Shown: in pieces, positions 1-7,355 of the stretch
Numbering within the stretch: position 1 is the first letter of the stretch
Layout of the letters: every line of letters begins with the position of its first letter
Source of the DNA: Novosphingobium sp.
GTDB taxonomy: Bacteria > Pseudomonadota > Alphaproteobacteria > Sphingomonadales > Sphingomonadaceae
Reading direction: 5' to 3'
Assembly (NCBI GenBank): GCA_020853995.1
Contig: JADYXV010000231.1
Coordinates: forward strand, 1 to 15,471
DNA length: 15,471 nt
Position numbers and translations under genes: made by a program
The notes under the pieces: model-generated
What the model saw: the letters and a program-made list of their open reading frames with translations, nothing else
The model's database searches: none
Told to the model about the DNA's origin: nothing

Positions 1-1
1 G

Positions 2-2269
2 CCCGCAAAGGCGGAGCGCTGGCTGTTTGCGAAATTGCCGGAATGGGAGGAGGCTGCCGAACGGCCACAGCCCGCACAAGTGGTGTTGGGCGATGCGGCC
101 ATTGCAACGCGGCTGGCCGAACTGACCGGCCAAGGTGCGGAAACCCGCCCTGCCCAGCAGGATTACGCGCGTGAGGCAGCAAAAGCGTTTGCGCCGCGCA
201 GCACACAACGCCAACCACATATGGTCCTGGCGCAAGCAGGAACAGGCACGGGCAAGACCTTCGGCTATCTGGCACCAGCTTCCCTTTGGGCCGAACAGTC
301 AGGCGGGACGGTTTGGGTTTCAACCTATACCAAGGCCCTGCAACGCCAGTTACGCCGCGAAAGCCGCCGCGCCTTTCCGGCCGAGAGGAATGGTAAGCCA
401 CCGGTTGTGGTGCGGAAGGGCCGCGAAAATTACTTGTGCCTGCTGAACCTTGAAGACGCGCTGCAAGGCGGTTTTGGCGGGAGGGCGGCCATCCTTGCGC
501 AATTGGTCGCACGGTGGGCGGCCTATAGCCAGGACGGCGACATGATCGGCGGCGATTTGCCGGGGTGGCTGGGCACGCTGTTCCGCAAACGCGGGATCGC
601 GGCGCTGACAGACCAACGCGGCGAATGCGTTTATGCAGGGTGCCCGCATTATCGCAAATGCTTCATTGAACGCTCGGCCCGCGCTTCGGCCGGGGCGGAA
701 CTGGTGATCGCCAATCATGCGCTGGTCATGGTCAACGCCGCACGGGGCCGTGATGCGGCGCAGCGGCCAACGCGGATTGTCTTTGATGAAGGCCATCACG
801 TTTTTGAAGCGGCAGATTCAACATTCGCAGCGGCCCTGACCGGGGCTGAGACGATCGAACTGCGGCGGTGGGTGATTGGCCCTGAAGCAAAATCGCGCGG
901 GCGCAGGCGCGGTCTTGCTGCACGGCTGGCTGATGTTGCCAGTTATGACGAGGAAGGCGCGCGCGCGATTGCCCAAGCGCGCGAGGCGGCGGAAGCCTTG
1001 CCCGGCGATGGCTGGCTGGCACGGATTGTCGAAAGCACGCCATCGGGACCGCTGGAGGAATTGCTGTCAGCCGCACGTGCGCTGACATATGCACGCGATG
1101 AGAGCGGTGGTCAGGACGCGGGCTATGGCCTTGAAACCGAAGTGGCCCAATTGGACGGGCCATTCATTGAAGTGGCGGGCCGCGCGCAAGAGGCCCTTGA
1201 GGCTTTGCGCAAGCCGTTGGTCAGACTGGGTTTGCGGCTGGAAGCCTTGATCGAGGACGGGCCGGACTGGCTGGATGGCCCTGCCCGGGCACGGATTGAA
1301 GGCGCGCGCGGTGCGATTGCCTGGCGGACAGATCTGCTAGCCGGATGGATTGCATTGCTGGCGCGGCTGGGTGGCCCCGGAGACCCCGATTTTGTCGATT
1401 GGGTGGCAGTGGAACGGTCAGACGGGCGCGAATGGGATGTCGGGCTACACCGCCATTATCTTGATCCGATGAAGCCTTTTGCCAATACTGTGCTGGCCCC
1501 TGCACATGGGGTTATGATGACATCGGCCACGTTGCGCGACGGCGAAGACTGGGACAGTGCAATCGCGCGCAGCGGTGCGCCCCATATCGAAGTAGCGCCA
1601 CGCCTGTTTGCTGCCGAAAGCCCGTTTAATTACGCCTCACAAGCCGAAGTGCTGATTGTGACCGATGTGGCAAAGGGCGATATTCCGGCACTGGCTGCGG
1701 CATACGGGCGCCTGATCGAGGCGTCAGGCGGCGGGGCGCTGGGGCTGTTTACCGCGATCAGGCGCTTGCGGGCAGTCTATGGCCGGATTGCGGACCGGCT
1801 GGCACGGGGCGGGCTGCCGCTGTTTGCGCAGCACGTTGATCCGATCGACACCGGAACGCTGGTTGACATTTTTCGTGATGATCCGCGCGCATCATTGCTG
1901 GGCACTGACGCCTTGCGGGACGGGGTGGATGTGCCGGGCGATTCGTTGCGGTTGGTTGTGATGGAGCAAGTGCCGTGGCCAAAACCTTCGATCCTGCATC
2001 GCGCACGGCGTTTGGCGGGCGGTGGGCAGGCCTACGATGACCGCATTATCAGGGCACGGCTGGCCCAGGCATTCGGCCGGTTGATCCGCTCCATAGGTGA
2101 CAAGGGGCACTTCGTTGTCCTGTCAGCTGCGTTTCCATCGCGATTGTTGAGCGCCTTTCCACCGGGCACGCCAATCCGCCGCGTCACACTTGATGTGGCT
2201 TTACAAAGCGTGGCGGGCAGTGTTTCTAAACCTGAACTGACGCCAAGCCGACCCGAGGGGATATCGTGA
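2..2269 (+). CDS. DinG/Rad3-like Fe-S ATP-dependent DNA helicase (5' end missing)
   Basis: Superfamily 2 DNA helicase of the DinG/XPD type, expected to unwind DNA 5'-3' using ATP in repair or in processing of replication intermediates. Counting from a TTG at position 35, the Walker A motif GTGTGKT is at about residues 69-75. Cysteines at 135, 198, 203 and 209 fit the four ligands of the XPD/DinG 4Fe-4S domain, and the Walker B/DEAH box (DEGH) is at 251-254. The second RecA-like domain ends with a motif VI, QAFGRLIRS. The frame is open to the window edge without a stop (codons from base 2), so the 744-residue version from TTG is probably not the true start and the N-terminus lies outside. It overlaps the next gene by four bases (GTGA), suggesting coupled translation. 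The family is certain; orthology to E. coli DinG itself is not. Confidence 0.92.
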   Translation, partial: PAKAERWLFAKLPEWEEAAERPQPAQVVLGDAAIATRLAELTGQGAETRPAQQDYAREAAKAFAPRSTQRQPHMVLAQAGTGTGKTFGYLAPASLWAEQSGGTVWVSTYTKALQRQLRRESRRAFPAERNGKPPVVVRKGRENYLCLLNLEDALQGGFGGRAAILAQLVARWAAYSQDGDMIGGDLPGWLGTLFRKRGIAALTDQRGECVYAGCPHYRKCFIERSARASAGAELVIANHALVMVNAARGRDAAQRPTRIVFDEGHHVFEAADSTFAAALTGAETIELRRWVIGPEAKSRGRRRGLAARLADVASYDEEGARAIAQAREAAEALPGDGWLARIVESTPSGPLEELLSAARALTYARDESGGQDAGYGLETEVAQLDGPFIEVAGRAQEALEALRKPLVRLGLRLEALIEDGPDWLDGPARARIEGARGAIAWRTDLLAGWIALLARLGGPGDPDFVDWVAVERSDGREWDVGLHRHYLDPMKPFANTVLAPAHGVMMTSATLRDGEDWDSAIARSGAPHIEVAPRLFAAESPFNYASQAEVLIVTDVAKGDIPALAAAYGRLIEASGGGALGLFTAIRRLRAVYGRIADRLARGGLPLFAQHVDPIDTGTLVDIFRDDPRASLLGTDALRDGVDVPGDSLRLVVMEQVPWPKPSILHRARRLAGGGQAYDDRIIRARLAQAFGRLIRSIGDKGHFVVLSAAFPSRLLSAFPPGTPIRRVTLDVALQSVAGSVSKPELTPSRPEGIS

Positions 2270-2811
2270 AAACACTGGCTCTTTTCCGCCATGCCAAGTC
2301 GGACTGGAGCGATGCGCGCGCGCGGGATTTTGACAGGCCGCTGAATGATCGTGGCCAGCGCGGCGCACGGGCGATGGGCGAATATATCAAATCCACCAAG
2401 CATCACTTTGACCGCATGATCGCATCGCCCGCTGTTCGCGCGGCTGAAACGGTGGAGGAGGCGAGCAAGGCATGGGGCTGCACATTCAAGGTGGAATGGG
2501 ACCGCCGCATCTACCTGGCCAGTTCCGCGACATTGATCGATTTGCTGAAAGAACTGGATGGTGATCCGACCAGCGTATTGATGGTTGGGCATAACCCCGG
2601 CCTTGAAGACCTGATCTTCGATCTGGTGCCCGACGATGGATCATCGCCGCTGCGCGATCTGGTGGAACAGAAATTCCCGACCGCAACATTCGCAGTATTG
2701 GAACTTGCTGTAGACCGGTGGAGCGATATTGCCGATGGCTGCGCGCGACTGGTCGAGCTCAAGCGACCACGTGATCTTGATCCCGCGCTTGGTCCGTCGC
2801 TGATCGATTAA
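2266..2811 (+). CDS. SixA-like histidine phosphatase family protein
   Basis: Histidine phosphatase (phosphoglycerate-mutase-like) superfamily protein, 181 residues, resembling the short SixA branch that dephosphorylates phosphohistidine on signalling proteins. The N-terminal catalytic motif is RHAK, with the predicted nucleophile His9 and Arg8. Arg58 lies in SPAVRAAET and the second active-site histidine is His109 in VGHNPGLED, so the catalytic set appears complete. The start is the GTG at 2266, which overlaps the helicase stop as GTGA and fits the family's usual N-terminus (a beta strand directly before RHA). It ends convergently with merR; the two TAA stops share bases. The substrate cannot be read from the sequence; it may be a phosphohistidine protein or a small phosphoester. 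Confidence 0.88.
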   Translation: MKTLALFRHAKSDWSDARARDFDRPLNDRGQRGARAMGEYIKSTKHHFDRMIASPAVRAAETVEEASKAWGCTFKVEWDRRIYLASSATLIDLLKELDGDPTSVLMVGHNPGLEDLIFDLVPDDGSSPLRDLVEQKFPTATFAVLELAVDRWSDIADGCARLVELKRPRDLDPALGPSLID

Positions 2812-3251
2812 TCCGCGAGGGCGGCAGCAAGCCGGTTGCGCAATCCGCGCAAAGCGGTGGCCAGTCCAGTATAATCAGAGTTATTTTCGCCCGCGGCGTC
2901 ATTGGCCACAGTAGTTTCTGGAACAACAGGTTGCTTCAAGGCGACCTTGGCTCCGCGAAGCGCCTGCTTGGCACCTTTGATCGTGTAACCTTCACGGTTA
3001 AGCAACCGGTCGATTTCCATGACGAGAGCCACATCTTCCGGCCGGTAATAGCGCCTTCCGCCTGCGCGGGTAAGCGGACGCAATGTTGGAAAATGTTCTT
3101 CCCAATACCGCAAGACGTGCTGGCGAATGCCTAAAGCATTCGCCACCTCGCCTATTGTCCGAAAGGCCGCAGCATCTTTACCGTCAATCGATGAAGGCCC
3201 ATCAATCTGGGCGGAACCATCAATCGGGCCAGGGCCAATCGGAGCATTCAT
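2808..3251 (-). CDS. MerR-family transcriptional regulator
   Basis: Small DNA-binding regulator of 147 residues. A MerR-type winged HTH spans about residues 30-100: helix-turn-helix at 31-53 (with VLRYWEEHFP) and wing GGRRYYRPEDV at 64-74, followed by helices including EGYTIKGAKQAL. There is no cysteine anywhere and only a short C-terminus, so a metal or redox effector like those of MerR, CueR or SoxR is unlikely and the signal is unknown. Residues 5-25 form an unusual low-complexity head with PIDG, QIDG and SIDG repeats. The ATG at 3251 lies 8 bases after the ihfA stop with a GAGG in the end of ihfA, so it is probably cotranscribed. Placement after ihfA is, from general knowledge, common in alphaproteobacteria. 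Targets are unknown. Confidence 0.88.
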   Translation of the reverse strand: MNAPIGPGPIDGSAQIDGPSSIDGKDAAAFRTIGEVANALGIRQHVLRYWEEHFPTLRPLTRAGGRRYYRPEDVALVMEIDRLLNREGYTIKGAKQALRGAKVALKQPVVPETTVANDAAGENNSDYTGLATALRGLRNRLAAALAD

Positions 3252-3259
3252 GCCGAAGG

Positions 3260-3556
3260 TCAGGCCTCGCCGATACGGTCCTTCAGCATCTGACTGGCGC
3301 GGAAGCTCAAAACACGGCGCGGGGTGATGGGCACCTCGATACCGGTCTTGGGATTGCGCCCCACCCGTTCCGCTTTATCGCGCAACAGGAAAGTGCCGAA
3401 GCCCGAAATCTTGACGTTCTGGCCATCAGCCAAAGCATCGCACATGTGCGTTAGAATGGATTCCACCATCCCAAGCGAATCCGCGCGCGAGAGACCCACG
3501 CGGCGGTTGATACTTTCAGCAAGATCAGCCCTTGTAAGGGTGCCAATGGAACGCAT
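3260..3556 (-). CDS. ihfA: Integration host factor subunit alpha
   Basis: DNA-bending nucleoid protein of the HU/IHF family, 98 residues, expected to pair with IHF beta and bend DNA at specific sites in transcription, replication and recombination. Visible family marks are the N-terminal LTRADLAESI helix, VKISGFGTFLLRDK, and the DNA-intercalating arm GRNPKTGIEVPITPRRVLSF with its conserved proline. The frame is open further upstream to 3667, but I chose the ATG at 3556 because a strong GGAGG lies about 8 bases before it and the length then matches IhfA (about 99 residues). The upstream extension has no family similarity. A separate promoter may lie in the 120-base gap after fabH, although the gene is in line with the plsX-fabH operon. 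Confidence 0.95.
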   Translation of the reverse strand: MRSIGTLTRADLAESINRRVGLSRADSLGMVESILTHMCDALADGQNVKISGFGTFLLRDKAERVGRNPKTGIEVPITPRRVLSFRASQMLKDRIGEA

Positions 3557-3595
3557 CCCCTCGTCCTCCAGTTCGTCCAAATTAACCAAGAACAC

Positions 3596-3623
3596 AGAAT
3601 AACGCCGTTTCTGAAGAACGCAA
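3596..3623 (-). promoter_or_regulatory. Possible internal promoter for ihfA-merR
   Basis: On the minus strand TTGCGT (3618-3623) and TATTCT (3596-3601) are separated by 16 bases, about 40 bases before the ihfA ATG. The match to sigma-70-type boxes is moderate, and it sits in the only sizeable gap inside the operon (3557-3676). Read by eye only. Confidence 0.3.
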
Positions 3624-3676
3624 TGCAATGACTTGGAGATAAAAGGTAACGCGTTTTTATGGGACACAAGCAGTTA

Positions 3677-4654
3677 TTATACGCGGGCGAGACATGCGCC
3701 CCATGTAAAACCACCACCCATCGCTTCGAACATTACAAGGTCACCGGGCTTGATCCGGCCATCTTGCACTGCGGTATCATAGGCCAAAGGAACCGACGCA
3801 GCACTTGTATTGGCGTGCTTATCGACCGTGACGATGACTTTTTCAGCTGGCAGACCAAGCTTGCGTGCCGTCGCATCAAGGATGCGCAAATTTGCCTGAT
3901 GCGGCACAACCCAGTCAATTTCGGCCGGTTCATGTCCTGTCGTTTCAAGCACTTCCTTGAGAACACTGGAAAGATTGGTGACAGCATGGCGGAACACTTC
4001 GCGCCCGCGCATCCGCAATTTTCCAACAGTGCCGGTGGAAGACGGTCCGCCATCAACATAGAGCAGGTCGTTATGCGCGCCATCGGCGTGAAGCCGAGTA
4101 GCGATAATGCCTGGGGCCGAAGGATCGGTTTCGTCGACGTCCTGCGCTTCGAGCACGATTGCACCCGCGCCATCGCCGAACAATACGCACGTCGTGCGAT
4201 CTTCCCAATCGAGGATGCGGCTGAACGTTTCAGCGCCGATCACGAGCGCACATTTCGCCATACCTGTGCGCAACAACGAATCGGCAGTGGCCATCGCATA
4301 AAGAAAGCCCGAGCATACCGCAGCGACATCGAATGCGATTCCACCGTTGCAGCCAAGGTTGTGCTGAACGATCGTGGCGGTGGCGGGGAAAGTCTGGTCA
4401 GGGGTGGCGGTTGCCAGCACGATCAGATCAACCCGCGATGCATCAATGCCAGCGCTGGCCAGCGCCTTGCGCGCAGCTTCGGTCGCCAGAGTGGCGGTCG
4501 TTTCGCCCTCACCTGCGATGTACCGGTTGCGGATGCCGGTGCGTTCGACAATCCATTCGTCGGTGGTGTCGACCATCGTGGTCATTTCAGCATTCGAAAC
4601 CGCACGCTGGGGCAGCGCTGACCCGCATCCCTTGATTACACCACGCAAGCTCAT
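3677..4654 (-). CDS. fabH: Beta-ketoacyl-ACP synthase III (FabH)
   Basis: Starts fatty-acid synthesis by condensing an acyl-CoA (usually acetyl-CoA) with malonyl-ACP to give a beta-ketoacyl-ACP. The 325-residue length is typical. The Cys-His-Asn catalytic triad is visible: Cys114 in DVAAVCSGF, His252 in VVPHQANLRI and Asn282 in DKHANTSAAS. The TDEWIVERTGIRNRY motif near residues 31-45 and the C-terminal MGGGFTWGA loop are also FabH signatures. The ATG at 4654 overlaps the plsX stop as ATGA, so translation is likely coupled with plsX. Both act on the acyl-ACP pool, which supports common control. The ATGA overlap and the conserved N-terminus (SLRGVIKGCGSALP) leave little doubt about the start. 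Confidence 0.97.
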   Translation of the reverse strand: MSLRGVIKGCGSALPQRAVSNAEMTTMVDTTDEWIVERTGIRNRYIAGEGETTATLATEAARKALASAGIDASRVDLIVLATATPDQTFPATATIVQHNLGCNGGIAFDVAAVCSGFLYAMATADSLLRTGMAKCALVIGAETFSRILDWEDRTTCVLFGDGAGAIVLEAQDVDETDPSAPGIIATRLHADGAHNDLLYVDGGPSSTGTVGKLRMRGREVFRHAVTNLSSVLKEVLETTGHEPAEIDWVVPHQANLRILDATARKLGLPAEKVIVTVDKHANTSAASVPLAYDTAVQDGRIKPGDLVMFEAMGGGFTWGACLARV

Positions 4655-5733
4655 GCTGCATTCTCACCATTAATCGTCGCAGCGCGCGCGCGGCCTGTCG
4701 TGCGGATCGCCTCGGCGCCCAAGCGGGCAAGGTCTGCCTGAATCCGCTCGGTCAGGTTTTCTTCCAGCAAACGCGCCGTGACCGCGACGGCGTTGGCAAC
4801 GCCTGTCGCAGAAGCGCTACCGTGGCTTTTCACAACGATACCGTTGAGACCAAGGAACACTGCACCGTTGTGATTATTGGGATCAAGATGATGCTTTAGC
4901 AATTCAGTGGCCGGACGCGAAATCAGGAAGCCGAACTTCGAACGCAGCGATGACGAGAAGCTGCGGCGCAGCAGATCGGCCACGAAGCGCGCGGCGCCTT
5001 CCATCGATTTCAGCGCGATGTTGCCAGAAAAGCCATCGGTCACAACGACGTCGACGTCACCGCGCGAAAGCTTGTCTGCTTCGGTGAAGCCATCAAACGA
5101 CATCGCCAGATCATCAGCTAGCGCTTTGAGTTGGGTTGCAGCATCGCGCAGGGTATCAGTGCCCTTCGATTCTTCCGAACCGATGTTCAGCAGGCGCACT
5201 CGCGGTGATGGCAGGTTGTTGACGATCCGCGCGTAAGCCGCGCCCATAATGGCGAACTGCACAAGGTTGCGGGCATCGCAATCCGTGTTTGCGCCAAGAT
5301 CGAGCATTACAAGATCTGTGTCGCCCAGCGTCGGGAGCAGACCTGACAAGGCAGGCCGGTCAATCCCCGGCATAGTGCGCAAGGCCAGTTTGGCCATCGC
5401 CATGAGCGCGCCGGTATTGCCCGCACTGACAGCGGCACCGGCGTCCCCCTGTTTCACCGCATTGATCGTCAAGCCCATTGAAGTGGTCTTGGCGCGACGC
5501 AGTGCTTGCGTGGGCTTTTCGTCACCACTGACAGTGTCAGGGGCGTGGAGAATCTCCGACGCCCCGCGCAAATTGGGGTGATGGTCGAGCGCCTGCTTGA
5601 TGCGCTCTTCATCGCCTACAAGCAGGAACTTGAAGCGATCATGGCTGCGGCGGGCAATTGCCGCACCTTCAACCATGACACGCACGCCCTCATCCCCGCC
5701 CATCGCATCGACGGCGATACGCGGCAGGCTCAT
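4651..5733 (-). CDS. plsX: Phosphate acyltransferase PlsX
   Basis: Soluble or peripheral enzyme that converts acyl-ACP and inorganic phosphate to acyl-phosphate, the acyl donor for PlsY in phospholipid synthesis. The length of 360 residues fits the family. Marks seen are IAVDAMGGDEG at the N-terminus, SAGNTGALMA at about residues 103-112, LDLGANTDC at about 144-152, NIGSEESKG, VVTDGFSGNIALKSMEG and the late GLNGIVVKSHGSA segment. The ATG at 5733 is 27 bases after the rpmF stop, preceded by a G-rich run instead of a clean Shine-Dalgarno. It overlaps fabH by four bases. The order rpmF-plsX-fabH is a widely conserved cluster linking ribosome and membrane synthesis. Confidence 0.97.
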   Translation of the reverse strand: MSLPRIAVDAMGGDEGVRVMVEGAAIARRSHDRFKFLLVGDEERIKQALDHHPNLRGASEILHAPDTVSGDEKPTQALRRAKTTSMGLTINAVKQGDAGAAVSAGNTGALMAMAKLALRTMPGIDRPALSGLLPTLGDTDLVMLDLGANTDCDARNLVQFAIMGAAYARIVNNLPSPRVRLLNIGSEESKGTDTLRDAATQLKALADDLAMSFDGFTEADKLSRGDVDVVVTDGFSGNIALKSMEGAARFVADLLRRSFSSSLRSKFGFLISRPATELLKHHLDPNNHNGAVFLGLNGIVVKSHGSASATGVANAVAVTARLLEENLTERIQADLARLGAEAIRTTGRARAATINGENAA

Positions 5734-5760
5734 GTTCCCGAATCCCCCCCGTTGATGGGC

Positions 5761-5940
5761 TTAGAGCCCGACGGCGATGACTTCGCGACCGTTATAGTGA
5801 CCGCAAGCATTGCACAGGTTGTGCGGGCGCTTGAGTTCACCACAGTTCGAGCATTCATGGAATGCATCGACGCTGAGAGCGTCATGGCTGCGGCGCATGC
5901 CCCGACGTGAGGGCGAAGTTTTTCTTTTGGGGACGGCCAT
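5761..5940 (-). CDS. rpmF: 50S ribosomal protein L32
   Basis: Small large-subunit ribosomal protein of 59 residues, matching the usual bacterial L32 length. It begins with the characteristic MAVPKRKTSPSRRGMRRSHD and carries a four-cysteine zinc ribbon at Cys30, Cys33, Cys43 and Cys46 (ECSNCG and LCNACG), so it is the zinc-binding form. The frame runs upstream to 6003, but the ATG at 5940 gives the family N-terminus and has an AGGTG five bases before it. It is the first gene of the rpmF-plsX-fabH-ihfA-merR run, with a candidate promoter about 160 bases upstream. Confidence 0.97.
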   Translation of the reverse strand: MAVPKRKTSPSRRGMRRSHDALSVDAFHECSNCGELKRPHNLCNACGHYNGREVIAVGL

Positions 5941-6102
5941 CGCGGCACCTATTCCTGAAATTGTGTACGTTTGTTGCGGGCGCGATAGGGAATACCGAAC
6001 CATCGCACAAGCCCAATCCCGACAGCAATAGCCGGAATCTGGACCCGCACGCAGCGACGAGCGCAGCAGGAACGGGATTCGCCAAACACGGGCGAAGGCG
6101 CG

Positions 6103-6130
6103 CCTATACGGAATTTTTGATGCTTTGCAA
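6103..6130 (-). promoter_or_regulatory. Candidate promoter for the rpmF operon
   Basis: On the minus strand TTGCAA (6125-6130) and TATAGG (6103-6108) are separated by 16 bases, about 160 bases upstream of the rpmF start. A perfect 10-base palindrome, GCAAGCTTGC (6127-6136), overlaps the -35 box. The leader it would produce (about 5941-6095) has no convincing gene. Assigned by eye from consensus only. Confidence 0.35.
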
Positions 6131-6200
6131 GCTTGCGCACGCTAGGTCACAGCCTGTGCGAGCGGTATATGCAGCTTGAACCGGGGGAGTTTTTAACAAC

Positions 6201-6593
6201 ATGACGATTTTGCCCATCACATTATGTGCAGCAGCGGCAGCAGCAGCCATCAACACGTGGCTATCAATCCGCATCGGTATGATCCGGGCATCCAAGAAAA
6301 TCAGCATAGGCGATGGCGGGGACATGAACCTGATCGCCCGGATGCGCGCACAATCAAACTTCATCGAGAACACGCCGATTGTGCTGGTGCTGATTGCCGT
6401 TATCGAACTGGCACGGACCGGTAATCCATTCCTGCTGGGCGCTGCAGCTGTTTATATGCTCGGCCGGGTTGGCCATGGCATGGGAATGGATGGCGGCCCG
6501 CTGGGCTTTCTGCGCGGCCCCGGCACGTTGATCACAATGCTGACGCAGCTTGGCCTTGGCGTGTGGGCCGTATCAATTGCGCTTGATATGTAG
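6201..6593 (+). CDS. MAPEG-family integral membrane protein
   Basis: Protein of 130 residues with four hydrophobic segments at about 3-22, 57-72, 76-92 and 107-127, the MAPEG (membrane-associated eicosanoid/glutathione metabolism) fold. The family's best mark is RMRAQSNFIENTPIVLVL at residues 47-64, with its conserved Arg-x-x-x-Asn and Glu-Asn-x-Pro. GRVGHGMG follows at about 89-96. Bacterial members of this YecN-like group sit in the inner membrane, and some bind glutathione, but the reaction here is unknown. The ATG at 6201 follows a GGGGGAG by 11 bases. It is divergent from rpmF across a 260-base gap and convergent with the next gene, so probably a single-gene transcript. Confidence 0.88.
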   Translation: MTILPITLCAAAAAAAINTWLSIRIGMIRASKKISIGDGGDMNLIARMRAQSNFIENTPIVLVLIAVIELARTGNPFLLGAAAVYMLGRVGHGMGMDGGPLGFLRGPGTLITMLTQLGLGVWAVSIALDM

Positions 6594-6600
6594 ACGGGTT

Positions 6601-6633
6601 GGCGAGGCTTCAGGAGTGTCCGGAGGCCTCGCC
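6601..6633. terminator. Long stem-loop between convergent genes
   Basis: GGCGAGGC (6601-6608) pairs perfectly with GCCTCGCC (6626-6633). Inner pairs TC/GA and GGA/TCC continue the stem, interrupted by two single mismatches and closed by a GTG loop. It lies in the 47-base gap between the MAPEG gene (plus) and the MBL-fold gene (minus). Neither side has a T-run, so it is not a canonical intrinsic terminator, but position and symmetry suggest a two-way transcription barrier or a 3'-end stabiliser. Confidence 0.55.
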
Positions 6634-6640
6634 CACAGAC

Positions 6641-7309
6641 TCAGCCCAAAGCGTAATCGCTGACGAAGGCATTGGTCTGGCGTTCACGCCCGAAGGTGCT
6701 GTTGGGGCCGTGGCCGGGGACAAATGTTACATCGTTGCCCAACGGCCACAGCTTTTGCGTAATCGAATCAATCAGGTCCTGATGATTGCCGAGCGGAAAA
6801 TCGGTGCGGCCAATCGATCCCTGGAACAGCACATCCCCGACAATCGCAAAGTGCGAAGGCGCGTGATAGAAAATGACGTGGCCAGGGGTGTGGCCGGGGC
6901 AGTGGATCACCTCCAGCACAAGATCGCCGACGGTAACGGTTTCGCCATCAGTCAGCCAGCGATCAGGTTCAAACACCTCCCCCTGAATGCCCCAACGCTG
7001 GCCATCTTCTTTCAACTGGGCAATCCAGAACCGATCCGCTTCGTGCGGGCCTTCGATGGGCACACCCAGCTCTTTTGCCAGAATTCCCGTCATCCCGCAG
7101 TGATCGATATGACCGTGCGTGACGAGCAGCTTTTCGATGGTCACGCCTGAACGTTCGATCGCAAGCTTCAACTTGTCCAGATCACCGCCAGCATCGATGA
7201 AAGCGCCCTTCATCGTCTTGGTGCACCACACCAGCGTGCAGTTCTGCTGGAGCGGCGTTACGGGGATGATGGCCACCTTCATGGGTGGTTCGGCAGATGT
7301 TTGGGTCAT
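6641..7309 (-). CDS. Metallo-beta-lactamase-fold hydrolase, GloC/YcbL-like glyoxalase II type
   Basis: Soluble di-metal hydrolase of 222 residues, probably a thioesterase acting on glutathione thioesters such as S-lactoylglutathione. The metal site is complete: THGHIDH at residues 64-70 (His65, His67, Asp69, His70), the histidine in CPGHTPGH, the aspartate in VGDVLF and a late VPGHGP. GRTDFP after GDVLFQGSI is typical of the short YcbL/GloC branch, which lacks the C-terminal substrate domain of classic GloB. Two ATGs compete, 7309 and 7282. The second gives the family-like start MKVAIIPVTPLQQNC. Neither has a clear Shine-Dalgarno, so the start is uncertain. It lies 46 bases downstream of the S24 repressor on the same strand and could be cotranscribed. 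Confidence 0.88.
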   Translation of the reverse strand: MTQTSAEPPMKVAIIPVTPLQQNCTLVWCTKTMKGAFIDAGGDLDKLKLAIERSGVTIEKLLVTHGHIDHCGMTGILAKELGVPIEGPHEADRFWIAQLKEDGQRWGIQGEVFEPDRWLTDGETVTVGDLVLEVIHCPGHTPGHVIFYHAPSHFAIVGDVLFQGSIGRTDFPLGNHQDLIDSITQKLWPLGNDVTFVPGHGPNSTFGRERQTNAFVSDYALG

Positions 7310-7355
7310 GGTGCCGAAATGGCGGCTGTTCGTGCGCTTGGCAAGACTGGAGCTT

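Noticed and set aside
2032..2592. 186-residue open frame on the minus strand
   Set aside because: Covers the helicase end and the phosphatase start, both well supported on the plus strand.
3557..3667. N-terminal extension of ihfA to 3667
   Set aside because: The ATG at 3556 has a strong GGAGG and gives the family length; the extension lies in the intergenic gap.
3659..4621. 320-residue open frame on the plus strand
   Set aside because: Antisense to fabH, whose catalytic triad is intact on the minus strand.
5949..6140. Short minus-strand frame ending 8 bases before the rpmF start
   Set aside because: Could be a leader peptide, but it starts with GTG upstream of the candidate promoter, lacks a Shine-Dalgarno I can defend and matches no family I know.
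6599..7150. 183-residue open frame on the plus strand
   Set aside because: Antisense to the MBL-fold hydrolase, which carries a complete metal site.
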